DNA from: Shinella sp.
GTDB taxonomy: Bacteria > Pseudomonadota > Alphaproteobacteria > Rhizobiales > Rhizobiaceae
Reading direction: 5' to 3'
NCBI GenBank assembly: GCA_003248775.1
Contig: QFQX01000079.1
Location: 1-10,229 of the forward strand
DNA length: 10,229 nucleotides
This document shows positions 1 through 6,763 of this stretch, in pieces; the stretch's first letter is position 1, and each line of letters starts with the position of its first letter. The notes below the pieces were generated by a model, which saw only the letters and a list, made by a program, of their open reading frames with translations, did not search any database and was not told the origin of the DNA. The translations under genes were made by a program, and so were the position numbers.

Positions 1-1643
1 CGTCGCCCTATCCGTCCGACGTCGCCAAGATGATCGAAGCGCCGATCTTCCACGTCAACGGTGACGATCCGGAAGCTGTCGTCTATGCCGCCAAGATCGC
101 GACCGAATACCGGATGAAGTTCCACAAGCCGGTCGTCATCGACATGTTCTGCTACCGCCGCTTCGGCCATAACGAAGGCGATGAGCCCGCGTTCACCCAG
201 CCGAAGATGTACAAGGCGATCCGCGCCCACAAGACGGTCGTTCAGCTTTATGCTGACCGCCTGATCGCCGAGGGCCTGATCACCGAAGGCGAATTCGAAA
301 AGATGAAGGCTGACTGGCGCGCCCACCTTGAGCAGGAATTCGAGGCCGGCCAGTCCTACAAGCCGAACAAGGCTGACTGGCTGGACGGCGTATGGTCGGG
401 CCTTCGCGCTGCCGACAACGCCGACGAGCAGCGTCGCGGCAAGACCGCCGTGCCGATGAAGTCGCTGAAGGAAATCGGCCGCAAGTTGTCTACCATTCCG
501 GAAGGCTTCAAGGCGCACCGCACGATCCAGCGTTTCATGGACAATCGCGCCCAGATGGTGGAAACCGGCGAGGGCCTCGACTGGGCCATGGGCGAGGCGC
601 TTGCCTTCGGTTCACTGGCTGTCGATGGCCACAAGATCCGCCTGTCGGGCCAGGATTGTGAACGCGGCACCTTTTCTCAGCGTCATTCGGTTCTTTACGA
701 TCAGGAGACCGAAGAGCGTTACATCCCGCTCGCCAACCTCGCTCCTAACCAGGCTCGTTACGAAGTCATCAACTCCATGCTTTCGGAAGAAGCCGTGCTT
801 GGCTTCGAATATGGCTACTCGCTGGCCCGCCCGAACGCGCTGACGCTGTGGGAAGCCCAGTTCGGCGACTTCGCCAACGGTGCGCAGGTGGTCTTCGACC
901 AGTTCATCTCCTCGGGCGAACGCAAGTGGCTGCGCATGTCCGGTCTCGTCTGCCTTCTGCCGCACGGTTATGAAGGTCAGGGTCCGGAACACTCGTCCGC
1001 CCGTCTGGAGCGCTGGCTGCAGATGTGCGCCGAAGACAACATGCAGGTCGCCAACGTCACGACGCCGGCAAACTACTTCCACATCCTGCGCCGGCAGGTG
1101 AAGCGCGACTTCCGCAAGCCGCTCATCCTGATGACGCCGAAGTCCCTGCTCCGCCACAAGCGGGCTGTTTCCAGCCTGTCCGAAATGGCCGGCGAGAGCT
1201 CGTTCCACCGCCTGCTGTGGGACGATGCGGAGGTCATCAAGGACGGCCCGATCAAGCTGCAGAAGGACAACAAGATCCGCCGCGTCGTCATGTGCACCGG
1301 CAAGGTCTATTACGATCTTCTGGAAGAGCGCGAAAAACGCGGCATCGACGACATCTACCTGCTGCGCGTCGAACAGCTCTATCCGTTCCCGGCCAAGGCG
1401 CTCATCAATGAGCTCAGCCGTTTCCGCAATGCGGAGATGGTCTGGTGCCAGGAAGAGCCGAAGAACATGGGCGCATGGTCGTTCATCGATCCTTATCTCG
1501 AGTGGGTTCTGGCTCACATCGACGCCAAGTACCAGCGGGTTCGCTACACCGGCCGTCCGGCCGCGGCATCGCCCGCAACCGGCCTGATGTCGAAGCATCT
1601 CGCCCAGCTCGAGGCCTTCCTCGAGGATGCGCTGGGGGGCTGA
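1..1643 (+). CDS. sucA: 2-oxoglutarate dehydrogenase E1 component, C-terminal part (5' end outside window)
   Basis: SucA is the thiamine-diphosphate E1 enzyme that decarboxylates 2-oxoglutarate and transfers the succinyl group to the lipoyl arm of SucB in the cytosolic TCA-cycle complex. The frame is already open at base 3 (SPYPSDVAKMIEAPIFHVNG), so the gene begins before the window. About 546 of an expected 930-1000 residues are visible. Counting the Met at base 30 as 1, family-typical blocks are RRFGHNEGDEPAFTQP (43-58), SGQDCERGTFSQRHS (206-220, start of the transketolase-like pyrimidine domain), HGYEGQGPEHSSAR (312-325), MTPKSLLRH (368-376) and CQEEPKNMGAW (473-483), all very close to E. 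coli SucA. The cofactor-binding GDG region must lie upstream. The gene ends with in-frame tandem stops, TGA then TAG (1641-1646), inside a short hairpin. sucB follows after 63 bases with no terminator, so the two are probably co-transcribed. Confidence 0.97.
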   Translation, partial: SPYPSDVAKMIEAPIFHVNGDDPEAVVYAAKIATEYRMKFHKPVVIDMFCYRRFGHNEGDEPAFTQPKMYKAIRAHKTVVQLYADRLIAEGLITEGEFEKMKADWRAHLEQEFEAGQSYKPNKADWLDGVWSGLRAADNADEQRRGKTAVPMKSLKEIGRKLSTIPEGFKAHRTIQRFMDNRAQMVETGEGLDWAMGEALAFGSLAVDGHKIRLSGQDCERGTFSQRHSVLYDQETEERYIPLANLAPNQARYEVINSMLSEEAVLGFEYGYSLARPNALTLWEAQFGDFANGAQVVFDQFISSGERKWLRMSGLVCLLPHGYEGQGPEHSSARLERWLQMCAEDNMQVANVTTPANYFHILRRQVKRDFRKPLILMTPKSLLRHKRAVSSLSEMAGESSFHRLLWDDAEVIKDGPIKLQKDNKIRRVVMCTGKVYYDLLEEREKRGIDDIYLLRVEQLYPFPAKALINELSRFRNAEMVWCQEEPKNMGAWSFIDPYLEWVLAHIDAKYQRVRYTGRPAAASPATGLMSKHLAQLEAFLEDALGG

Positions 1644-1652
1644 TAGCCTCCC
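1634..1652 (+). other. Hairpin across the sucA stop codon
   Basis: Bases 1634-1641 pair with 1645-1652 (eight pairs, one G-T wobble) around a 3-base loop. The TGA stop lies at the tip of the stem and loop. No T-run follows, so it does not look like an intrinsic terminator. A weaker 5-bp stem (1653-1657 with 1661-1665) follows directly. A role in mRNA processing or in setting the sucA:sucB ratio is only inference. Confidence 0.4.
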
Positions 1653-1706
1653 GGTCGCAACGACCCCAATCGACAGAAACGTTCTCTGATCAACGGAATT
1701 GACATC

Positions 1707-2921
1707 ATGGCCACAGAAATCCGCGTCCCCACCCTGGGTGAATCCGTCAGCGAAGCGACGGTCGGCACCTGGTTCAAGAAGGTCGGCGACACCGTCAAGG
1801 CCGACGAGCCGCTCGTCGAACTCGAAACCGACAAGGTGACCGTCGAAGTACCTGCTCCGGCTTCCGGCGTGCTGACCGAGATCGTTGCCGCCAATGGCGA
1901 AACTGTCGGTCTCGGCGCGCTGCTCGGCCAGATCGCTGAGGGTGCTGCTGTTGCCGCTTCGGCACCTGCAGCCGCCCCGGCCCCGACTGCTGCACCCGCA
2001 GTCGCCGCCGCTGCTCCGGCCGCCTCGGCCATGCCGGCTGCTCCCGCTGCCGCCAAGATGCTCGCTGAAAACAACCTCTCGGCCGACCAGGTCGATGGTT
2101 CCGGCAAGCGTGGCCAGGTTCTCAAGGGCGACGTGATCGCTGCCATCGCCAAGGGTGCTACCGTTGCCGCCGCTCCGGCTCCGGCTGCTGCTCCCCGTCC
2201 GGCATCGAGTGCCGATGACGCCGTTCGCGAAGAACGCGTCAAGATGACCCGTCTGCGCCAGACCATCGCAAAGCGTCTCAAGGACGCCCAGAACACCGCC
2301 GCCATGCTGACCACCTACAACGAGGTGGACATGTCGGCCGTGATGGACCTGCGCAACCGCTACAAGGACATCTTCGAGAAGAAGCATGGCGTGAAGCTCG
2401 GCTTCATGGGCTTCTTCACCAAGGCCGTTACCCACGCGCTGAAGGAAATCCCTTCGATTAACGCCGAAATCGACGGCACCGACATCATCTACAAAAACTT
2501 CTGCCACGTCGGCATGGCGGTCGGTACCGACAAGGGTCTTGTCGTTCCGGTCATCCGCGATGCCGATGAGCGTTCGATCGCCGGCGTCGAAAAGGAACTC
2601 GGCCGTCTCGCCAAGGCCGCCCGCGATGGCGCGCTGTCGATGGCCGACATGCAGGGCGGCACCTTCACCATCACCAATGGCGGCGTCTACGGTTCGCTGA
2701 TGTCCTCGCCGATCCTGAATGCACCGCAGTCGGGTATCCTCGGCATGCACAAGATCCAGGAGCGTCCGGTCGTCGTCGGCGGCCAGATCGTCATTCGTCC
2801 GATGATGTATCTTGCTCTCTCCTACGACCACCGCATCGTCGACGGCAAGGAAGCCGTGACCTTCCTCGTCCGCGTCAAGGAAAGCCTGGAAGATCCGGAA
2901 CGCCTGGTTCTCGATCTCTGA
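1707..2921 (+). CDS. sucB: 2-oxoglutarate dehydrogenase E2, dihydrolipoamide succinyltransferase
   Basis: SucB is the core of the 2-oxoglutarate dehydrogenase complex; it takes the succinyl group from SucA on a swinging lipoyl arm and passes it to CoA. The 404 residues match the usual family length. Domain order: N-terminal lipoyl domain (about 1-78) with the lipoyl lysine K43 in ETDKV; an Ala/Pro-rich flexible linker (about 79-115); a peripheral-subunit binding domain (about 116-147, AENNLSADQVDGSGKRGQV) that holds SucA/Lpd; a second Ala/Pro linker (about 150-168); and the acyltransferase catalytic domain (about 175-404) with H375 and D379 in SYDHRIVDG. There is one lipoyl domain, as is usual for SucB. 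The ATG at 1707 starts exactly at the conserved MATEIRVPTLGESV; the ribosome-binding site is weak (acgga, 1692-1696). A strong hairpin follows the stop. Confidence 0.98.
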   Translation: MATEIRVPTLGESVSEATVGTWFKKVGDTVKADEPLVELETDKVTVEVPAPASGVLTEIVAANGETVGLGALLGQIAEGAAVAASAPAAAPAPTAAPAVAAAAPAASAMPAAPAAAKMLAENNLSADQVDGSGKRGQVLKGDVIAAIAKGATVAAAPAPAAAPRPASSADDAVREERVKMTRLRQTIAKRLKDAQNTAAMLTTYNEVDMSAVMDLRNRYKDIFEKKHGVKLGFMGFFTKAVTHALKEIPSINAEIDGTDIIYKNFCHVGMAVGTDKGLVVPVIRDADERSIAGVEKELGRLAKAARDGALSMADMQGGTFTITNGGVYGSLMSSPILNAPQSGILGMHKIQERPVVVGGQIVIRPMMYLALSYDHRIVDGKEAVTFLVRVKESLEDPERLVLDL

Positions 2922-2928
2922 TCATTCT

Positions 2929-2968
2929 GGCGGGAGACCGGGTTTCGGTCTCCCGCCGATCCTGTTTT
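2929..2968 (+). terminator. Probable intrinsic terminator after sucB
   Basis: A perfect 12-bp stem (2929-2940 with 2946-2957) closes a 5-base loop (ggttt) just 7 bases after the sucB stop. The T-run (2965-2968) is short and begins 7 bases after the stem, so termination may be partial or assisted. If it works, the exporter and lpdA genes downstream depend on read-through or on their own promoter. Confidence 0.7.
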
Positions 2969-3002
2969 CCGGTGAGCGCATCCGCATGAGCGGCATCACC
3001 GG
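2969..3002 (+). other. Interrupted hairpin just upstream of the exporter ribosome-binding site
   Basis: A 7-bp outer stem (ccggtga 2969-2975 with tcaccgg 2996-3002) encloses a 4-bp inner stem (ccgc 2982-2985 with gcgg 2990-2993, loop atga), separated by an unequal internal loop. It ends only three bases before the GGAGG at 3006-3010. It could affect translation initiation of the exporter, but it may be chance in GC-rich DNA. Confidence 0.3.
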
Positions 3003-3014
3003 CATGGAGGCATC

Positions 3015-3650
3015 ATGCACGCCTATCTTCTGGAACTCGCTTCGCTGATGGCGGTATTCTCCTTCGCTATCGTTTCCCCCGGTGCGGATACGGCGATGGT
3101 CATGCGCCAGGCCATGGTGCACGGACGTCGTGAGGCGATCCTGACGAGCTTTGGCATCGGCACGTCGCTGATGTTCCATGTCACCTATACCATTCTCGGC
3201 CTCGGGCTGATCATCTCGAAGTCGCTTCTCCTGTTCAGCATCATCAAATGGGCGGGTGCCGCCTACCTTATCTATATGGGTGTGATGGCGCTGCGGGCCG
3301 GCAAGACCGATCTCGATCCGGTTGCCGATGGCGCCGAACCTGCCCGGCAGAGCGCATTGCGTGCCTTCGGCCTCGGCTTTCTCGCCAATGCGCTGAACCC
3401 GAAGCCGGTTCTCTTCTTCCTGTCGATCTTCTCGGCCCTGGTCGCCGCATCCACGCCCGGCACTGTGAAGTTCGGCTACGGTCTGGTGATGGCGGCCTGC
3501 CTTATCGCGTGGTTCGTCGGCGTGTCGTTCTTCATGACGACGCCGCGCATGCGGGCGGCCTTCTCCCGGGCCAGCAAGTGGATCAATCGCGCTTCCGGCA
3601 TGGTGTTCATCGCCTTCGGCCTGAAGCTTGCGGCGACGAGGGCGGGCTGA
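3015..3650 (+). CDS. LysE/RhtB-family exporter
   Basis: This is an inner-membrane protein of the LysE/RhtB family, whose characterised members export amino acids or related small metabolites. The substrate cannot be told from sequence. It has 211 residues, a typical length. The N-terminal signature is SPGADTAMVMRQAMVHGRR (21-39), followed by GIGTSLMF (48-55), IKWAGAAYLIYMGVMALR (77-94) and ANALNPKPVLFFLSIFSALV (124-143). About six hydrophobic segments are visible, near 8-28, 42-66, 70-92, 117-142, 153-175 and 190-207. The family normally has PGP at the start of the signature; here it is PGA. The ATG at 3015 is supported by GGAGG at 3006-3010, four bases away. It lies between sucB and lpdA, and its stop is one base from the next start, so it is probably co-translated with the secreted-protein gene. 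Confidence 0.93.
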   Translation: MHAYLLELASLMAVFSFAIVSPGADTAMVMRQAMVHGRREAILTSFGIGTSLMFHVTYTILGLGLIISKSLLLFSIIKWAGAAYLIYMGVMALRAGKTDLDPVADGAEPARQSALRAFGLGFLANALNPKPVLFFLSIFSALVAASTPGTVKFGYGLVMAACLIAWFVGVSFFMTTPRMRAAFSRASKWINRASGMVFIAFGLKLAATRAG

Positions 3651-3651
3651 G

Positions 3652-4149
3652 ATGAAGCTTTCGCTCGTCGCGTCGCTCTCACTTGCCGCGCTGGGGCTGT
3701 CTGCACCGGTAATGGCCGATGATTGCCGTGTCGAGCACGCCGTCTATGCCGAGGGCGAGACGGGTCTGGAGCTGCGTTTCACGCCGGGAAGCGGCGAGAA
3801 CACGCCGGTCTCCCACAAGTTCGAGGTTCGGGCCGAAAAGGCCGGCCTCACGCTCGACGGGCATGTGATGTACGACGGGGAAATCGCCCGGCCTGTGGGC
3901 ATGGCGATGAACAATTGCCCGGAGGGCGACGTGACAGGCGCGGATCTCGCTGCCTGCACGGTATGGCAGGGCATCGTCTATGCCGTGGACGGGCAGGGCA
4001 ATGTCGACCTTCTGCCGCCGGAGGGTACGGAGGCACCGAAGACGTTGCTCCTTCCCGGGTTCGGAGCGGCTTTCAAGATGTCCGCCGTCGGCGACAAGGT
4101 CGAGGCCATGCCGTGGGACGGATTTACATTCAAGGAATGCGCGCCGTAA
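3652..4149 (+). CDS. Small secreted protein with four cysteines, function unknown
   Basis: I do not recognise a named family. The predicted product has 165 residues. It starts with a classical signal peptide: MK, then a hydrophobic stretch LSLVASLSLAALGLSAPV, and a likely signal peptidase I site after VMA (residue 22). The mature protein of about 143 residues has exactly four cysteines (C25, C89, C102, C163), enough for two disulfide bonds, which fits a periplasmic location. The first and last cysteines sit near the two ends of the mature chain. No lipobox, membrane segment or enzymatic motif is visible. The start at 3652 is chosen because it gives a clean signal peptide and follows the exporter stop by one base (TGA-g-ATG), suggesting translational coupling; an in-frame TTG at 3628 would overlap the exporter. 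lpdA follows after 47 bases, probably in the same transcript. Confidence 0.8.
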   Translation: MKLSLVASLSLAALGLSAPVMADDCRVEHAVYAEGETGLELRFTPGSGENTPVSHKFEVRAEKAGLTLDGHVMYDGEIARPVGMAMNNCPEGDVTGADLAACTVWQGIVYAVDGQGNVDLLPPEGTEAPKTLLLPGFGAAFKMSAVGDKVEAMPWDGFTFKECAP

Positions 4150-4196
4150 GCGGATAACGGAACGGCGGCTAAGGAACACACAGAGGAACGACGAAA

Positions 4197-5603
4197 ATGG
4201 CTTATGATGTAGTGGTGATCGGTAGCGGCCCCGGCGGTTACGTTTGTGCAGTCAAGGCAGCCCAGCTCGGCCTGAAGGTCGCCGTCGTCGAAAAGCGGGC
4301 GACCTATGGCGGTACCTGCCTCAATGTCGGCTGCATTCCGTCCAAGGCGCTGCTTCACGCCTCCGAAATGTTCAACCATGTCGCCCATGGCATGGACGCC
4401 CTCGGCGTCGAGGTTGCCGCTCCGAAGCTGAACCTTGGCAAGATGATGGCGCACAAGGACAGCGTCGTGAAGGCGAATGTCGAAGGCGTCTCGTTCCTGT
4501 TCAAGAAGAACAAGATCGACGGCTTCCAGGGCACCGGCAAGGTCGTTTCGGCGGGCAAGGTTTCCGTCACCAATGACAAGGGCGAGGAACAGGTTCTCGA
4601 GACGAAGAACATCGTCATCGCCACCGGTTCCGACGTTGCCGGTATTCCGGGCGTTGCCGTCGAGATCGACGAGAAGGTGATCGTATCCTCCACCGGCGGT
4701 ATCGCGCTCGACAAGGTTCCGGGCAAGCTGGTTGTCGTCGGCGGTGGCGTCATCGGCCTCGAACTCGGTTCGGTCTGGTCGCGTCTCGGCGCGAAGGTCA
4801 CCGTCGTCGAATATCTCGACAACATTCTCGGCGGCATGGACGGCGAAGTTTCCAAGCAGTTCCAGCGCATGCTGGCCAAGCAGGGCATCGAATTCAACCT
4901 CGGCGCCAAGGTCACCGGTGTCGAAAAGTCCGGCAAGGGCGCCAAGGTCACGTTCGAGCCGGTCAAGGGCGGTGAGGCGCAGGTTCTGGAAGCCGACGTC
5001 GTCCTCGTTGCCACCGGCCGCAAGCCCTACACGGCAGGCCTCGGCCTCGAAGCCGCAGGCGTGGTGCTCGACAACCGCGGCCGCGTCGAGATCGACGGCC
5101 ACTTCCGCACCAATGTCGCCGGCATCTATGCGATCGGTGACGTCGTGCGTGGCCCGATGCTCGCTCACAAGGCCGAAGACGAAGGCGTGGCGCTTGCCGA
5201 GATCCTCTCCGGCCAGCATGGCCATGTGAACTATGACGTCATCCCTGGCGTCGTCTACACCCAGCCGGAAGTCGCGTCCGTCGGCAAGACCGAGGAAGAA
5301 CTCAAGGCCGCTGGCGTCGCCTACAAGGTTGGCAAGTTCCCCTTCACCGCCAATGGCCGCGCCCGCGCCATGCTGGCGACCGATGGTTTCGTCAAGATCC
5401 TCTCGGATAAGGAAACCGACCGCGTTCTCGGCGGTCACATCGTCGGCTTCGGCGCCGGCGAGATGATCCACGAGATTGCCGTGCTGATGGAATTCGGTGG
5501 CTCTGCCGAAGACCTCGGCCGCACCTGCCATGCGCACCCGACCATGTCGGAAGCCGTCAAGGAAGCAGCGCTCGCCGCTTTCTTCAAGCCGATCCACATG
5601 TAA
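4197..5603 (+). CDS. lpdA: Dihydrolipoamide dehydrogenase (E3) of the 2-oxoglutarate dehydrogenase complex
   Basis: E3 re-oxidises the dihydrolipoyl arm of SucB through FAD and passes the electrons to NAD+. The 468 residues are the standard length. The FAD dinucleotide fold is at 5-31 (VVIGSGPGGYVCAVKAAQ); the redox-active disulfide is C41/C46 in GGTCLNVGCIPSK; the NAD-binding fold is at about 177-205 (VVVGGGVIGLELGSVWSRLG); the second FAD contact is YAIGD (311-315). The C-terminal dimer domain carries the catalytic H447/E452 in HAHPTMSE. All key residues are present. The start is fixed by AGAGGA at 4182-4187, nine bases before the ATG. Its position behind sucAB argues that it serves 2-oxoglutarate dehydrogenase, although E3 can be shared with other 2-oxoacid dehydrogenases. 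A clear terminator closes the gene. Confidence 0.98.
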   Translation: MAYDVVVIGSGPGGYVCAVKAAQLGLKVAVVEKRATYGGTCLNVGCIPSKALLHASEMFNHVAHGMDALGVEVAAPKLNLGKMMAHKDSVVKANVEGVSFLFKKNKIDGFQGTGKVVSAGKVSVTNDKGEEQVLETKNIVIATGSDVAGIPGVAVEIDEKVIVSSTGGIALDKVPGKLVVVGGGVIGLELGSVWSRLGAKVTVVEYLDNILGGMDGEVSKQFQRMLAKQGIEFNLGAKVTGVEKSGKGAKVTFEPVKGGEAQVLEADVVLVATGRKPYTAGLGLEAAGVVLDNRGRVEIDGHFRTNVAGIYAIGDVVRGPMLAHKAEDEGVALAEILSGQHGHVNYDVIPGVVYTQPEVASVGKTEEELKAAGVAYKVGKFPFTANGRARAMLATDGFVKILSDKETDRVLGGHIVGFGAGEMIHEIAVLMEFGGSAEDLGRTCHAHPTMSEAVKEAALAAFFKPIHM

Positions 5604-5661
5604 GAGAACTTTCCGGGTAACAGGACAAATCCGGTAAAGTATTATATTTTTGTAAGAACTG

Positions 5662-5694
5662 AAGCCGCGACTTGTTATTCAGGTCGCGGCTTTT
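5662..5694 (+). terminator. Intrinsic terminator after lpdA
   Basis: A perfect 8-bp GC-rich stem (gccgcgac 5664-5671 with gtcgcggc 5683-5690), extended by two A-T pairs (5662-5663 with 5691-5692), surrounds an 11-base loop and runs directly into TTTT (5691-5694). It lies 58 bases past the lpdA stop and marks the end of the odh-region transcript. Confidence 0.87.
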
Positions 5695-5699
5695 ATCAT
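5672..5699 (+). promoter_or_regulatory. Possible promoter for the cytochrome b561 gene, overlapping the terminator
   Basis: TTGTTA (5672-5677) and TATCAT (5694-5699) are separated by 16 bases and resemble sigma-70 -35 and -10 boxes. The -35 lies in the terminator loop and the -10 at its T-run, 41 bases before the cytochrome ATG. This is a weak consensus match only; a promoter is needed somewhere between the terminator and 5741 if the terminator is efficient. Confidence 0.25.
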
Positions 5700-5740
5700 G
5701 GTCTCAGTGGTTTTCCGTGTTTTGATAAAAGGCAAGCGCC

Positions 5741-6241
5741 ATGACGACGACCCCTGTACTCGGATATTCTCTGCCGCAGAAGCTTGTTCACTGGCTGATG
5801 GCGGCGCTGATTCTTTTCAACCTTCTTTTCTCGGACGGCATGGAACACTGGAACCGGCTGGTGAGCCGTGGCGAAACCGTCACGCCCGATGATATCGCGT
5901 CGGCTAACGTGCATGCTTATGTCGGCATCGCTGTTCTCTGTCTCGCGCTGATCCGTCTCATCCTGCGGCTGACGCATGGCGCGCCAGATGCGCCGGCCGA
6001 GGAACCGCCGGTCCTTCGTCTCGCTTCGAAGGCGGCGCATTGGACGTTCTATCTGTTGTTCTTCCTTCTGCCGATCAGCGGTGCTGCGGCCTATTACCTC
6101 GGTGTGGAGGCTGCCGGTTCGCTGCATGGTGGCCTGTTCAAACTCCTGATGTGGCTGCTGATCGTGGTGCACATTGCCGCGGTGCTGGTGCATCAGTTTT
6201 ATTGGAAAACGTCACTTGCCCAGCGCATGACCAAAGGCTGA
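5741..6241 (+). CDS. Cytochrome b561 (CybB-type di-heme membrane protein)
   Basis: This is a four-helix inner-membrane b-type cytochrome of the bacterial b561 family; the E. coli relative CybB moves electrons from quinol, for example to superoxide. The product has 166 residues, slightly shorter than E. coli CybB (176). Hydrophobic helices lie near 14-31, 57-76, 99-121 and 131-152. By alignment from memory with CybB, heme ligands are H17 (LPQKLVHWLM) with H144 (VVHIAAVLVHQFYW) and H58 (NVHAYVGI) with H129 (SLHGGLFK). The ending VHQFYWKTSLAQRM is typical of the family. AAAAGG at 5727-5732 is a good ribosome-binding site eight bases before the ATG. It sits alone after the lpdA terminator, followed 35 bases later by the DUF2867-like gene. 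Its physiological partner cannot be read from the sequence. Confidence 0.93.
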   Translation: MTTTPVLGYSLPQKLVHWLMAALILFNLLFSDGMEHWNRLVSRGETVTPDDIASANVHAYVGIAVLCLALIRLILRLTHGAPDAPAEEPPVLRLASKAAHWTFYLLFFLLPISGAAAYYLGVEAAGSLHGGLFKLLMWLLIVVHIAAVLVHQFYWKTSLAQRMTKG

Positions 6242-6276
6242 AACAACGGTCGATCCGGCCGTATCAGCTCGAGGGA

Positions 6277-6681
6277 ATGGTGATCGTGAGTATCGCGCCG
6301 GAGCCCGTCATCCTGCCGCATCCGGCGTTGCCGGATGCCGACTGGGCAGATCGATATGCAATCTCCAACGTGGGCTCCAAGGGTACGGCACTGGAGATCG
6401 CGAAACGGATGCTCGGCCGGCCTTCCGGCTGGGTCCGGGGGCTGATGGCCCTACGCAATCGCATCGTCTCGCCATTCGGGTTGAAGGTCGCCGATCTCGG
6501 AGTTGCCGGTGCCGCCACGGTCGTCGGTTTTCCGGTCGTCTCCGAGTGCGATGGCCAAGTCGTACTCGGCTTCAACGACAGCCATCTCGATTTTCGGATC
6601 GTGGTCGATGTGGAGGCAAAGGGGGCGGCTGGCAGCAAGGTCTCGGTTACCACGCTGGTGAAGCGCCGCAATGCCTTCTGA
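6277..6681 (+). CDS. DUF2867-like protein, apparently truncated by an in-frame stop
   Basis: The product has 134 residues and resembles the DUF2867 family, whose function is unknown. Recognisable blocks are WVRGLMALRNRIVSPFGLK (52-70), FPVVSE (85-90) and VVLGFNDSHLDFRIVV (95-110), followed by a beta-strand pattern SVTTLVKRRNAF (123-134). No signal peptide or membrane span is visible. Family members normally continue past this point with a GR-x-Y ... PFHR block; here the frame meets TGA (6679-6681) exactly where the Gly is expected, then continues with RLYIAVVTPFHR and stays open to TAA at 6757-6759. A single change GGA to TGA would explain this. The start is uncertain: GAGGGA (6271-6276) abuts the ATG at 6277, so GTG at 6280 or 6286 may be used instead. 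Whether the shortened protein folds is unknown; treat it as a possible pseudogene. Confidence 0.72.
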   Translation: MVIVSIAPEPVILPHPALPDADWADRYAISNVGSKGTALEIAKRMLGRPSGWVRGLMALRNRIVSPFGLKVADLGVAGAATVVGFPVVSECDGQVVLGFNDSHLDFRIVVDVEAKGAAGSKVSVTTLVKRRNAF

Positions 6682-6759
6682 CGGCTCTATATCGCCGTGG
6701 TCACGCCGTTTCACAGGGTGATCGTCAGGTCGACGCTTGCACGGCTTGCCCGGGATTAA
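6682..6759 (+). pseudogene. Untranslated C-terminal remnant of the DUF2867-like gene
   Basis: These 26 codons (25 residues and a TAA) lie in the same frame directly after the TGA at 6679-6681. They encode RLYIAVVTPFHR and then a short hydrophobic/basic tail, matching the usual C-terminal pattern of the family. With the stop restored to a sense codon the protein would be about 160 residues and would end 4 bases before the converging TraB/GumN stop, a normal spacing for this compact region. Confidence 0.65.
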
Positions 6760-6763
6760 AGGT

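Noticed and set aside
612..2831. Very long open frame (739 codons) on the minus strand across sucA and sucB
   Set aside because: It lies wholly antisense to two certain genes with strong motifs. Its composition (rich in H, D, R, G, V and low in structured motifs) is what the complement of GC-rich, strongly codon-biased genes gives.
3628..3651. Upstream TTG start for the secreted protein, adding eight arginine-rich residues
   Set aside because: It would overlap the exporter gene and use a rare start; the ATG at 3652 gives a standard signal peptide.
3978..5597. Long minus-strand open frame (539 codons) opposite lpdA
   Set aside because: It is antisense to lpdA over almost its whole length and is explained by codon bias; it has no family signature.
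6040..6276. N-terminal extension of the DUF2867-like frame back to a TTG at 6040
   Set aside because: It overlaps the cytochrome b561 gene in another frame and is not part of the family; GAGGGA at 6271-6276 marks the true start region.
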